Source of the DNA: Trichopria drosophilae
Taxonomy: Eukaryota; Arthropoda; Insecta; Hymenoptera; Diapriidae
DNA: 64,000 nt
Direction of reading: 5' to 3'
Assembly: GCA_030407085.1 (NCBI GenBank)
Contig: CM059584.1
Coordinates: forward strand, 67,284,501 to 67,348,500
Both the position numbers and the translations under genes were made by a program. The notes under the pieces are model-generated. The model worked only from the letters and a program-made list of their open reading frames with translations, did no database searches and was not told where the DNA came from. This document shows positions 37,153 to 48,363 of this stretch, piece by piece (position 1 is the stretch's first letter; each line of letters begins with the position of its first letter).

Positions 37153-37256
37153 TTCTTTTGATATGTTAAAAAATTATTCTTCCAAATACATTATATTCCG
37201 GGGAACAGCTACCTTAAATTGACAATCTTTGACCAAATGTGCGTAAAGCAGTGTCG

Positions 37257-37790
37257 TGCTTAAATTTCTTATAAATTTGTTTTAACTTTTTGAGTATGAT
37301 AACTTTAACCAATCAGTTTGAACCAAATTTCTCCAAGTTTGTGAGAGCAAAACGTATCCAGAAATATGGTTATGGATTAATTTAAGTGAAGAATTATATT
37401 TTTGGTCTTAGTATTGCATCAAACAATATTAAGCGATAATAGCGAAATGAAGTGACAGTTATGATCAATCTGATTCATTTGTGATGTTTTGCAACAAATT
37501 TGGTTTTTATAAATATTTGTCGAAACACAGATTGCTGGTGAATTATAGTAACTGAATCAGGTTTCCATTTTCTGATCAAAGTTTCAAAAAATCGAGTGAT
37601 GCTTAAATTTCATAAAATTTTGTTTCAACTTTTTAAGTATGATAGCTTTAACTAATCAGTTTGAACCAAATTTCTCCAAGTTTGTGAGAGCAAAACGTAT
37701 CTAGAAATATAATAATAAATTAATTTAAATCGAGAATTACGTTTTTGGTTTTAGAATATAGCTGAACAATTTTCACTGACAACAGCGACA
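37257..37790 (+). repeat. Direct repeat of about 180 bp, spaced 343 bp
   Basis: TCAGTTTGAACCAAATTTCTCCAAGTTTG and flanking sequence occur at about 37312 and 37655. No frame. (Only the shared block is dependable.). Confidence 0.7.
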
Positions 37791-37840
37791 TTAACACAAT
37801 GCGCCCTAGCTGTCGGTCAACTTCTATTTTATCTGCTCGC

Positions 37841-38240
37841 ATAAAGCAATGACAGTTTTATACAATTATCATAAAGTACAAAAAACTGATCCCCTATGCT
37901 ACTGAAATCAGTATCATATTATAGGTCACATGACATTTAATACGATTATAATTATCAATTACTCTAAGAATTAATACTCTGGTATTTAACGCATCTAAAA
38001 TCATACATAAAGCAAAGAAGTACGTAAAATATTATAAATCTTATTGTGTTTATCCTATGAGTTACAAAATATTGGATGTGATATATATGAGAATATTAAT
38101 TCTTACAATAAATGATACTTACAATCGTATGGAATGTCATGTGATCTCTCACCCGAAATTTTTTTTAGTAGAGTAGTGGATCAGTTGTTTATACTTTAGT
38201 ATAATTGCATAAAACTGTTGTTGCTTTATGCGAATTATGA
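37841..38240. mobile_element. 0.4 kb inverted-repeat element
   Basis: CGCATAAAGCAATGACAG and, from the right, CGCATAAAGCAACAACAG, then CAATTAT...AAAGTA...CTGATCC and CACATGACATT on both arms. Arms of about 160 bp. No target duplication fixed. Confidence 0.7.
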
Positions 38241-39032
38241 AAATGTCAGCACTTACTGACATAAGAAACCTAACCTCTTGAACCTGTTAAAGCGGATAAA
38301 AAATTGAGGAGATTCACATTTTATTTTATTTTTCATCGTTTCACATACGTATAATGAATTCCGCAAAATTTGAATTTTGCGACATTCATGAAAAGCACAT
38401 TGTATGTGTGTACTTTTTCAGTACTCACAAAACATAACACACTCGTTTGACACTTGGCCGAGCTACCGAGAATACCGGTGCCCTACTACCCTGTTTGTTT
38501 TCATACAAGTAAGACGTATTCAACATGTGTATACACTGAAATCGTCGGAGCCTGGTACCAAAATCGTATTAGTCTTGCACGAATTAGGGCGGCGGAGTGG
38601 GGACTATCGTTGTTCCGCACTTGACGATTTCGGCATAGAGTATGCACGAATTACACGCGCGCCCTCTCTCTTTTTCCGTCCGAAGACCTCGGTACCGCGA
38701 TCTTACAACTTCGGCCGTTTTCGGTCGAACGTGGCGCGTTTCGGGTCTCCCCTCTTCCGCACGTTAACTGTTTCGAGAGGGTTGTACGGGAATCGCGCCT
38801 TTAGTCTATCCGTGTGGAATTGTCAGGGAATTTTGTGTTGTGTTGTTTTAAAACATTAATTATTTAGCCTAAGATGGTAGATGTTTCTACATAAATCCTA
38901 GGCTCTATTTGACAAAAATTGTTCCCTTGCGTATAGTCCGTGGCCACCTCAGAGCTGACGTCTGAGGTACTCTGCATTTATAACGACGTCCACCAGACGG
39001 CGCCATCAGAGATACTTACTAGACACTAGACA
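38241..39032 (+). other. Unassigned, with a CG-rich block
   Basis: 38440-38830 is richer in CG than its surroundings and holds a 151-codon frame (38404-38859) without recognised domain. It could be a promoter or LTR-like leader. I do not call it a gene. Confidence 0.3.
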
Positions 39033-39284
39033 CAGTAGTTCTTCCCTTATTCTAATTTTTCTCTTCTCCTATTCTAATATTTCCCCTCACGCGTTCTCCC
39101 CACCGCACCTTCTACTTTGCTTAGAAACACTTATGACATATAACTGCGCATGCTCTGCGCAAGAGAAAGAGAGAGGAAAAGCGAGACAGCAAACTTTTAA
39201 TGGGAGAGAGGAGAAAATTAGAATAAGAGAAGAAGGTCGCCATCTTGCCTGACTGGACAAATTAGAATAAGGGGAGGACTACTG
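39033..39284. mobile_element. MITE copy 2, same family as 6695-6978
   Basis: Same ends (CAGTAGT(C)TTCCCTTATTC) and subterminal GCCATCTTGCCTGACTGGAC. The right flank is TA; the left is CA, so one flank has mutated. The interior differs from copy 1. Confidence 0.85.
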
Positions 39285-39756
39285 TATGCAGGTGTATGTA
39301 AAATAGGCCGGAGGACAACGAAGCACCGAACGCGAAACCGAACTTGAAGGGTATCTTTGTCCTCTTTCATTCCATCACAAGACAGACAAGGATCACAAGG
39401 TTGAATGTATCCTTCGATTCTCTCAGGCCTAATGTATTCTCATCCGCCATATTGGGTCCATGACGGAGGGAAGCCGCGCGCTGAATGTGTTTTTAGGTGA
39501 TTTGGTACATATGTTCGATTTGTCGTGCTCCGGCTTAAGGCTACTACACATAAGGAGACGTAAAAAGAATACTCAAACGTGATTGGTCGCTGCTGCTTTT
39601 ACGTCTTACGTCATATGCATACGTCTTTTTATGTGTCATATCCATTTGGGGTCCTTTTCACGGAGTATTTTTTACGATTAAGTTTACGTTAGAACCAATC
39701 AGAACACTTGTTTACCGGCGACATTTCTTTACTTCAGAAATCTCACTCGTAAACAA

Positions 39757-40518
39757 ATGTTCTTCGAAGACAATTTTTCTGTAAAGAAAGAACTTGAGAA
39801 GGCGAAAACCGCATCAGGTAAAGAAATATTAATCTTTAAAAATGATTGCAGAACATTTTTAAAATGTTGGTGCTTAAAATTGCTAGAAAAATCTCCTCTG
39901 AAGTACGAATTGTGCAAGGGGGTATCTTGCTGTGATCCATCTGTGATTGTCAACTGCTCTGCCTCAATCGTGTCTAGGCGGCTAGATACAGCGCTTTCAT
40001 ATTTTTCGGAAGGAAACTGGCTGAGTTCGACAGAATGTGATAAGATTAAGAAAGAATTTGTGTCCCTGCTTGAGAAACGTAGTGTAAAAGATAGATGTAA
40101 AAATTATTGTAGATCAGAACGCCTGGATACTTTTTGGATGTCAATACTAGATTTCAATAGTTGTTCACTTCTCGTGAAAAAGTTTATTATGTTAGTACTT
40201 CTGATTAGTCACGGAAATGCATTCGTCGAGAGGGGTTTTAGTGTTAATAAAGAAATGGTCATTGAAAATCAAAAAAAGAGTCCGTTAATTGCACTTCGTC
40301 AAGTGTATGATGGAATTGTCGCAGAAGGTGGTATCGCATCTGTAAGCATAACACAAAAAATGATTAATAAAGTGCAGCATTCTCGACGAGAATATCAAGC
40401 TATGCTTGATAAAGAGAAGAAAGTGGCTTCTAATGCTACTGAAGAGGCTTTGAAGAAAAAGAGTTTAAGTGAAAAGATAAGAAATCTTCAGGAGAAAAAA
40501 AAGAATGATCAAGCTTGA
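39757..40518 (+). CDS. hAT-like C-terminal (dimerisation-type) open frame, 253 codons
   Basis: ATG at 39757, TGA at 40516-40518, no internal break. Residues about 150-175 read LISHGNAFVERGFSVNKEM, then ALRQVYDGI. That is the HGNAxVERxFS block of the hAT-family C-terminal region in TE-derived proteins. The C-terminus is Lys/Glu-rich and predicted helical (KKKSLSEKIRNLQEKKK). The catalytic Asp residues and BED/TTF zinc finger are missing, so it is either the last exon of a larger protein or a 5'-truncated element. TTTACTTCAG at 39729-39738 could be a splice acceptor. AATAAA at 40738-40743 could be its poly(A) signal. Family call from a short motif. Confidence 0.55.
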   Translation: MFFEDNFSVKKELEKAKTASGKEILIFKNDCRTFLKCWCLKLLEKSPLKYELCKGVSCCDPSVIVNCSASIVSRRLDTALSYFSEGNWLSSTECDKIKKEFVSLLEKRSVKDRCKNYCRSERLDTFWMSILDFNSCSLLVKKFIMLVLLISHGNAFVERGFSVNKEMVIENQKKSPLIALRQVYDGIVAEGGIASVSITQKMINKVQHSRREYQAMLDKEKKVASNATEEALKKKSLSEKIRNLQEKKKNDQA

Positions 40519-40969
40519 ACACAAAAATCAAACAGATTCAATCAACAACGGCATCGAAGCTCTTTCCTTGCAATTAAAGTCAAAGATTGTTCTCTATTTA
40601 TGTACAGTGTTTATTACATAAGTATTTTTGTTACAAAAGTCTAACTGCATCATTGAAGACTCTAAGTAAAATCTACGAGAATTGATTAGATTTAAGAATT
40701 GATGTGTATTAAAATTTTTACTTTTGTAAGCATTTGAAATAAAATACAAGTTTTGGACGTAATTTTCTACTTTTCCTAACTTTAAATTTAAAATAACTAG
40801 TAACTAATGGCTTCAATTTATTCACAGAATAAGATTGTTAACAAATAACAATGTAAATCTTATATTGTTAATTTCAATGAATTATTTTATATTATTGTCG
40901 TAACAGCCCAAAAATATATTCAAACAATTTCATATTGGTCAGGGAATTTTAAGAAAAATGGTCTGGAAA
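40519..40969 (+). other. 3' flank of the hAT-like frame
   Basis: AT-rich, AATAAA at 40738-40743. Nothing else seen. Confidence 0.4.
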
Positions 40970-42192
40970 ACCTGGAAAAGTCAGGGAATTTTGAAACCGA
41001 AAATCTGCGGCAACCCTCATCATTGATGCACACGCGCGTGACAGTTGTGACGTGCACTGACTGAGAGAAAGCTTTCAGCTTGTTTGGAGTCGCTCCTGTA
41101 TTGGACGCGGAGGGTTTTACCGAATGGACGCCAACAGACTCCAAAGCACGCGATCGTGATAATAAAAAAGTCTGCAATGCTTCTAAAGTAGGGTAGTCGG
41201 TTTGTGTGTCAAGACCAATCTCCCAGGCTTTGCGCGACTAACCGTCCAATTTTTGTACCAAAAGGTATACTAAAATAGCACCCCATTCGTTCACAGGAAA
41301 GTTGAGCCACTTCAAAGCAGCCACGGCTTCCGTCGATTTGTCGTGAATTTGCAAAAGACCCGCTGCACTTTCCTTTTGGAAACAAAGATTCGAAATGCGC
41401 GTTCGCGATAGCTAAATTATTCGCGTATCTCGTTTTGAGAATTTGCCAGGCCTCACTAAAAGAAGTGTCACCAGAGGTTATATGATTAATTAATGCAGCC
41501 GGTTCCGGTGCAAGCGCGGACTTCAAATAGTGAAACATTTGCAAATTGTCCAAAGAGGCGTTATTGACAACAAGAGAATTGAAATAATCGCTGAAGCTAC
41601 ACCACGCGTCAAAACGACCGTTAAATTTAGGTATACAAATCTTAGGTAACGATGAGTTGCTACGATGGTGGATGAAGCTCTCCGGATGCACAGTTGTCAG
41701 TAGCGGGCTCGAAACAGCTAATGGTGTGAGAGCGGCGATGGCCTCCTCGATGTCTCCTATGTAGTCCAAGAACAGCTGTTCATCCGTTGCATGCTGGTTC
41801 TGTGCGAAATATTCCAGCTCTCGTTCCTCCTCTGTTGCATGGTCACACAGCTGGGCGTGCAGATCGTCGCATTCCACCTAAGTCGATTTGATATAGTCTA
41901 ATCTAACCTTCAACCGGGCTGCCATACCGGTCGCACCCTTGGGAAGATTGCTGAATGTTTACTGAATGCTGGCGAACTTCTCCAATCGCCGAGCCATCAA
42001 GCAATTAAAATCGACGGCGGTTGCCATTTCGTTTACATCCTGCACAACTTCCGAAATGTTCAAAGATTGTAGAAGAAGGGAATCTCCCACGGAAATGTCG
42101 TGAGAAAAGGTCGAATCGCGCGTAGTAGAAGTGCGTACTCTCGATGCGGAACGACGCAACCTGTCGTTGGGCAGCACCTGCTCCAATGGCAT
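40970..42192 (-). pseudogene. BEL/Pao gag remnant (second element)
   Basis: Minus strand. The best part is 41877-41209: LPKICIPKFNGRFDAWCSF, MFHYLKSAL, ITSGDTSFSEAWQILKTRY and ANAHFESL, the DUF1759 gag core that packages genomic RNA. The N-terminal piece is in another frame (42192-41959). The C-terminal continuation (RALESVGVHSVKPS) is in a third frame at 41177-41050. At least three frame breaks. No protease or pol follows, so it is 3'-truncated. Its own LTR and primer site lie upstream at 42678-43158. Confidence 0.8.
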
Positions 42193-42311
42193 GGGAAGTT
42201 GCTTCTCGAATTCTGCAGGTGCGGTTCTCCACTTGTCAGCGGTAAAGGCGCTCCAAAATCAGCGAAGTGTCCTGCTCGGAATTCGGACGCCGACTGCGTC
42301 GAATCTCGTAG

Positions 42312-42312
<1 letters not shown>

Positions 42313-42373
<61 letters not shown>

Positions 42374-42385
42374 GGGGGGGGGGGG
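42313..42385 (+). repeat. Homopolymer: 60 G, one A, 12 G
   Basis: Lies in the leader or gag start of the BEL element. Read in any frame it gives poly-Gly or poly-Pro frames that are not genes. Length may be wrong in the assembly. Confidence 0.95.
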
Positions 42386-42677
42386 CGAACGGTGGTCGAG
42401 TAACCGCGAAGTCGTGCGAAAATCGCCGACGGCGAAAACGCCGGTCGAGCGGTGAAAAGTCCGAGGAGAGCGTCGACGTTGAGAAAGCGACGCTGCGTCC
42501 CAAGATGGTGGCGCGCCAAGTCGTTGACGACAAAAAGGCGCCGGCCTCGTGCACCAGCAATGCGGCGAAATGAAAAAGACGCCGCGTGCACTTTCAAACG
42601 AGAAACGGTAAGTTTCTCGAAACGTCCGCAAAATGTCTTCACTCGTGCACAATTCCACTCACGCGGATCACCCGAGA

Positions 42678-42694
42678 TCCTGGCAGGATCGCCA
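42678..42694 (-). promoter_or_regulatory. Probable BEL/Pao primer binding site
   Basis: Minus strand TGGCGATCCTGCCAGGA, two bases inside the LTR end. It starts TGG as needed for a tRNA 3' CCA and resembles the TGGCGACCGTGACAGGA site of several insect LTR elements. Confidence 0.6.
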
Positions 42695-42696
42695 AA

Positions 42697-43158
42697 TGTT
42701 CGATATCGAAAGGCTCGAAAATTCGCACGGCTCTAGGGGCCGGCGAATATATGCATATGTGATTCAGGATCTGTAGCCGATAATCCGCGGCGCGATTGCA
42801 ACGAGGTCGTAGAGGCGTGAAAAAAAGAGACTCGCACGTGTTACGCACCAAAACGGTTTATTATTTTCCAAACTACAAATGGCGTGGTAAGTTCCGATCG
42901 AAAACGTGGTTCGGTTACGGAAGCGAAAAGAAAGCGCGACACTCGTACGTCCGTGAACCTCGCCGATTTCACGAAGAAGAAAAAACCAAAAAGCACGCAA
43001 TGTAACATCGGTCGTGCTCTCGGGCAGATGGAAAAGAGAGAGGGAGCTCCGGTAGATCGGGCGCTGATTAGATTCTCGTCGCCGATCGCGGAATGGAGAA
43101 TTTCGCCGACGCGATGACGGACGAGAAGCGAAGAATTTCGCGGTCCAATACCGCAACA
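42697..43158 (-). repeat. BEL/Pao 5' LTR, 462 bp
   Basis: Minus strand opens TGTTGCGGTATTGGACC and closes CGATATCGAACA (TGT...ACA), directly followed by the primer site. CG-rich and distinct from the flanks. No second copy in the window. It contains the AATAAA-type signal (minus AATAATAAACC, about 42858). Confidence 0.65.
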
Positions 43159-43194
43159 ACCCCCTTTATGCATTTTCGCGAAATTCGATAACAA

Positions 43195-43478
43195 TTTCAA
43201 CGTTTTGACCGCCATATTGGATCCGACATTTTAAATTTAAAAAAATCTGACAACGGATTCGTAATCACGGCTGTCAGAAATACTCCTTTATGAAGTAATA
43301 GTAAAAATTATTTATTTAGAAAAGTATTATAACTAAAAAAAAGGAACATTTTTTAAAATGACGCCATTTTGGAGCCTCCATTTGGAATTTCTGTAAAGGC
43401 TTGAAATTTTCTGTTGGTACAACGAATTTTGTCACCCGATCCAGAAGTATGACAAGATTGGATAACGTCTTCGTATAT
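43195..43478 (-). repeat. Dispersed repeat, copy 2 (inverse of 30030-30290)
   Basis: Complement of copy 1 (AAGTACTCCTTTATGAAGTA-type block as AATACTCCTTTATGAAGTAA here). It is cut on its right by the mariner. Confidence 0.7.
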
Positions 43479-44253
43479 ACAGGGTGGCTCATTTTAATCG
43501 ACGCACCCGAATATCTCTGTTGCTATGCCGAATTAAAAAAAAATGTTTAGATAAATTAGATAATATTATCGTTTGTTGTCGTACTAGCCGGACGTGTTTA
43601 CGAGTCGCTCCCGTGCAATTCACTTTATATTTATTTGAATGCAATGTCTGTTTTATTTTTTGCGTAATTCATTGCATAGGAGTTTTTTTTCGAATTATCG
43701 TTCTAACGGCTTTAGTGCAAAAATTGTTTGTGATTGACAGTGTTTGTTATATCGTATTTTTTGACGGCACATATTGTCTATTATGTAATCCAACTGGATT
43801 ATAGTTCTGTTAGAGTCGGTATTTATTAATAATATTTGTGAAGTGTATCTACGAAGATTTTTATTACAGTCTTAATTTATGTTTTATTGACTGGGTGATA
43901 TAATTTTTATTGTGAAAATGTTCTGTGAGACATTTGGAATATTTTGTCTACATATTCCCTTATTTGGTCTTCCTGTGTTTTGTTTACTTGTGCATCAAAT
44001 TGGTGTGAAGTGTGTTTAGCTTGTGTAGCTCGATACATTGACGTATATTAGCGTATATTTATATTTATATGTGCATTTATTTAGCATAGTCATAATAACT
44101 GTGACAGTTTTCGTTCTACAGTTTTAAATCGTAAGGGTGTTTCATCTTTTTGTTTATTTAATAAGCAGTGATTGATTGCTGTCCTCCCAAGTATTGTATG
44201 CTTGGTTTATTTATTATTTTAAAAATGTTCATCTGCACAGTTTCGATTGAGAG

Positions 44254-45498
44254 ATGAACATTCCCTTGAAGAGGAAAATTATTAATTCTACGATTAAATC
44301 AGATTCTCCATCAAGGGTAACTGCATTTTCTCCAATAGCTAAACGTTTACGCACACACAGAATAAATTCGGATTCCACCGTTCTATGTAGGAAAACCATT
44401 ATATGTGGAGAATGCCTCAAGAAAATTTTTAATTATTCAGTTAACTGCAGTGTTTGTGAAACCTGTTTACATTCTGATTGTGCTTTTCAGCCATCAAAAA
44501 GACATATTTTCATTTGTGGCGAAAAAGAAGTTTATTTTTATAGGAAGTATATTAATACGCATAAAGGTGTTCCTGTGAGTGTTGGAGAAGTTTTAGTGAC
44601 TCAAATTCTTCGACATAAATTTATTTTAAATAAACAGACCTCGTTAAAATCTGTAAACGACAGTCCAGACACGTCAAAGCCTAAAAACGTGCATTTAATT
44701 AGTCCGTCATCGAACATTCCCGGATCCAAAATGTCGAACGAGACCAATGTGACAGGTGATGCTTCATTAAATTCCCAAACTCTTTCTGCGGGTACTCAGG
44801 AACCCACAAATATTGCACAGTTGGCGAAATTGATTCAGATTTCTTTCGCATCTACAAATGCGACACTTATTTCAATCAACCAGCAGATGGGGCAGTTCGC
44901 TACTCGTATGGACACTATGGAGTCCCAACTTAAAACTTTATTAGCACTAAATCAAAAAGTCTCAGAAATTGATGCAAGAGTTTTTAAATTAGAAAACGCC
45001 CCTTCGAAGACTAATTTTGAACTTGCCGATTGTGTTGATGAAGTGGAAAACAGAATGGCCCGTTCGTGCAATCTCATAAATGGAATTCAGGAATCTACTT
45101 CCCCGAACGATTTGAGCTCCGATCTTCAGTGCACAAAAAAATGTTTGGCAGTCGTAAATAATATAAACTTGTCATCGATTAAGGTACGTCGTATTGGTAA
45201 TGCTTCGAATAATAAACCTCGTCCTATTATTGCCAACCTTCCCTCTCGGGAAGAAGTTTTACGAGTGTTAAGAAACAGAAACCTTTTACCACAAGGTATC
45301 TCCGTGACCACTGATAACACCAATTTACAAAGAGAACATATAGCAGCTCTTAGATCAGAGGCGGAACAGTATAATAACCTTCAAAATGCAGACATTAAAG
45401 TCATCAGGTATGTTAACAACACGCCGACACTAGTTTCCGCTCAAAGATCTGTAATTACTAACTTTAGTTCAAGAAAGGATAATAATTTTCGTCAGTAA
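44254..45498 (+). CDS. LINE ORF1 protein, 414 residues, intact
   Basis: RNA-binding chaperone of a LINE. A Cys-rich zinc motif lies at about residues 51-91 (CGECLKKI, CSVCETCLHSDC, FICG), resembling a PHD-type finger rather than gag knuckles. A Ser/Thr-rich linker follows. Residues about 185-250 form a probable coiled coil (INQQMGQFATRMDTMESQLK, VSEIDARVFKLE). The C-terminal 150 residues look like an RRM/L1 ORF1-type fold: a basic IKVRRIGN, RPIIANLPSREEVL and KVIRYVNN. ATG at 44254 was chosen as the first in frame after the 5' UTR. ORF2 overlaps its stop codon in another frame. Confidence 0.75.
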   Translation: MNIPLKRKIINSTIKSDSPSRVTAFSPIAKRLRTHRINSDSTVLCRKTIICGECLKKIFNYSVNCSVCETCLHSDCAFQPSKRHIFICGEKEVYFYRKYINTHKGVPVSVGEVLVTQILRHKFILNKQTSLKSVNDSPDTSKPKNVHLISPSSNIPGSKMSNETNVTGDASLNSQTLSAGTQEPTNIAQLAKLIQISFASTNATLISINQQMGQFATRMDTMESQLKTLLALNQKVSEIDARVFKLENAPSKTNFELADCVDEVENRMARSCNLINGIQESTSPNDLSSDLQCTKKCLAVVNNINLSSIKVRRIGNASNNKPRPIIANLPSREEVLRVLRNRNLLPQGISVTTDNTNLQREHIAALRSEAEQYNNLQNADIKVIRYVNNTPTLVSAQRSVITNFSSRKDNNFRQ

Positions 45499-48363
45499 TG
45501 ATTTTCCGCGGTCGAGTAACTTAATTATCTATTACCAGAACGTCCGCTCACTCAATAATAAAGTAAGTATTTTGAAATCGGACCTTCATCAATTAATAGT
45601 GGTACCGGATATCATACTTTTTACTGAGACTTGGCTAAAACCTCATACGAGTGATGCAGAACTTGGATTACCTGGATATTGCATTTTCCGCCGTGACAGA
45701 TTTTCGGAGACTGCTAATTCTATCCGTGGAGGTGGGGTATTAGCTGCCATTAAGAAATCGATACTTGTAAATCAAATATACTGCACTACATCTTCGGAAG
45801 CTTTATTTATTCAGATGAAAACAACATCGCAAAAATATATTTTAGTACTCGTTTACATCCCTCCGTGTTCCGGAGCTGAAGTATTTAAAGAGTTTTTGAC
45901 GTCGATGGAAGGAGTGTCATCTAAGTTTCCGGATCATGAATTGATTGTATGTGGAGATTTTAATGTCCCAAACTTTAGATGGTTCAATAATCCTCTCACA
46001 CTCGACCAGGTGAATTATATCTCCCCTGAACTTCAGCAATGTGCAAACCTGATGTATCAATCTTTTTCATTTTTGGGCTCAAGTCAATTGTACGATATAC
46101 ACAAGAACAAAGCATATACTCTGGACTTACTGTTTGCACCTAACTCATGTGTGCGAAATCTTCAATATCAAGATAATTTGTTGCCACTGGATGATCATCA
46201 TGATGCAGCGTTCTTCGAAATATTTACATCTGAATACTTGGATTTACCAAATCATACATTAATGTTTGATTTTTACCGTGGCGATTATGAAAGTATTAAT
46301 TCCACTCTTGTAAACGTAGACTGGGACCGACTGTTTTCTGATTCTAATATAGATATCATCCTTAATAAATTCTACAACGTATTATATTCGACATTTGATT
46401 CTTTCATACCACATAAGAAGGACATAATGAGCACTTATCCTGAATGGTACTCTTTTGAACTTAAACTAAATGTATTAAAGATAAAAAAATGGCGCATATT
46501 AAATGGAAGTGCTCCCTTCTTATTAATGATTATGTAGAATTTAAGCGTCTGCGTGCGAAATGCATTCGATTGTCGCGATTGGCGTATAAACAGCATATAT
46601 GTGGTATTGAAATGGCAATCCCTAAAAACATAAAGTCTTTTTGGAAATACGTCAACAGTTCCAAAAAGAGTACCGGTCTGTCTAGTAATATGTTTTGGGG
46701 CGATAAATTAGCATATGATAGTAATAGTATTTCTGAACTGTTTTCTGGATATTTTTCTTCTATTTATAAAATCTCTTCCCCGCCCTGTTTAAACCCATTT
46801 GTATGCGACAAAACTATGTATTCTCTCCAAATAACGGAGGACGAACTAAATATTATATTAACCTTATTAGATAACAGTATAAATTCTGGTCCAGCTCAGA
46901 TTCCGCCGTATTTCGTAAAGAGGTGTGGATCAGCGCTGCTCCGGCCTTTGTTGCTCCTTTTCAATAAATCTCTCAGTATAGGTTTATTTCCTAATCAGTG
47001 GAAGTCCACATATATACATCCTATTTTTAAGACCGGAAATAGGCAAGATATATCGAACTATAGGCCCATTGCAATTTTGAGTTGTTTTTCTAAAATATTC
47101 GATGCCCTTATGGCTAAACATTTTTCCAATTTTTTCTCCAGGTTTATTGTTAAGGAGCAGCATGGGTTTGTTCGTGGTCGCTCCACTGCATCTAATCTTC
47201 TATTGTTTAGTGACTATATTAATTCATCATTTAAACATCAATCTCAAGTTGATACGATTTATTTTGACTTTTCAAAAGCTTTTGATACTGTCAATCATGG
47301 TCACTTGCTACAGAAGATATGGAACTCTGGAGTTAGGGGTATGATCTTTTCATGGATTAAGTCATATTTAGTTGATCGAGTTCAAATGGTAAGATTGCCT
47401 GAATCTACATCTAATGCTGTGACTCTAACATCTGGGGTTCCTCAAGGCTCTCACCTTGGTCCCATATTATTCACGCTTTTTATTAATGATCTGCCAGGTT
47501 GCATTCGACCGGCTGGATGTTTAATTTATGCAGATGACGTTAAATTATTTTTTAAAGCTAACACTGTTTTGGATTGCTCGAAACTTCAATTGGATATCGA
47601 TAATCTGGTGAATTGGTCAGTCGAGAATGACTTATCTCTTAATTTGCATAAATGTAATGTAATGACGTTTCACAGAAAAAGATCTTTTATTAAATTTGAC
47701 TATTTACTTAATAATATTCCGTTAGCCAGAGTGGACTCTGCCTCTGATTTAGGTGTTCTTTTCGATAACTCACTGTCTTTCTCCGGTCATTTGAATAATA
47801 TTATTGTTAAAGCGTTGCGTTTATTAGGTTTTATTAAAAGGGTCACATACGACTTTCGTAAGCCAGAAACAATTTTATATTTATACAAAATGTTAGTATT
47901 ACCTGTTCTTACGTATGCCTCGGTTATTTGGTCCCCGTATACTCGCACCATGTTTAATCAGAGTGAGACAGTTCAGCATAGGATTTTAATATATGTGTCA
48001 TTTAAAACCTGTGAACCCATGAGTTTCCTGGATCACAATTACGAGCCTGTTATGCGTAAATTTGATTTATTGTCCATTCGACAACTTCATGCTTATTATG
48101 ACAATCTCCTGGTTTTTAAAATTATCCATGGCTGGCTGGATTGTACTGACGTTAGTAATTTATTTTCGCATCGCCAAATTCATTATAACTTTCGTGCTCC
48201 GTGAATTTTACAAGAGTTCTACAATTCATCAAATTACTGCTTTCATTCGCCTTTCGATCGTATGCGCCGCTCATGGAATTGTGTTCCAGCCGACATTAGA
48301 AACTCTGATTCTATAGGGTCATTTAACACATCGATACGTTATTTTGTGCAACATGACGTCTAA
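45494..48363 (+). pseudogene. LINE ORF2: endonuclease and reverse transcriptase, two breaks
   Basis: APE-type endonuclease at 45534-46450: YYQNVRSLNNKV, FTETWL, VCGDFNVPNFRW and DHHDAAFF. Reverse transcriptase at about 46900-47700: NYRPIAILS, DFSKAFDTVNHGHLL, GVPQGSHLGP, and YADD at about 47527. C-terminal part ends SWNCVPADIRN...FVQHDV at 48363. Two breaks: a frameshift in the A7 run at 46483-46489, and a TGA at 48202-48204 (53 codons before the natural stop). All catalytic blocks are otherwise present. No clear ATG for ORF2; the ATG overlapping the ORF1 stop (45498) is in a different frame. Either the frame is reached by reinitiation with a shift, or a base is lost. Confidence 0.88.

Noticed and set aside
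38404..38859. 151-codon plus frame
   Set aside because: No recognised motif. The CG-rich block keeps stops rare by composition. Kept only as an unassigned region.
42060..42642. Several overlapping long frames on both strands with poly-Gly or poly-Pro
   Set aside because: They exist only because the 73-base G tract is open in every frame. No domain outside it.
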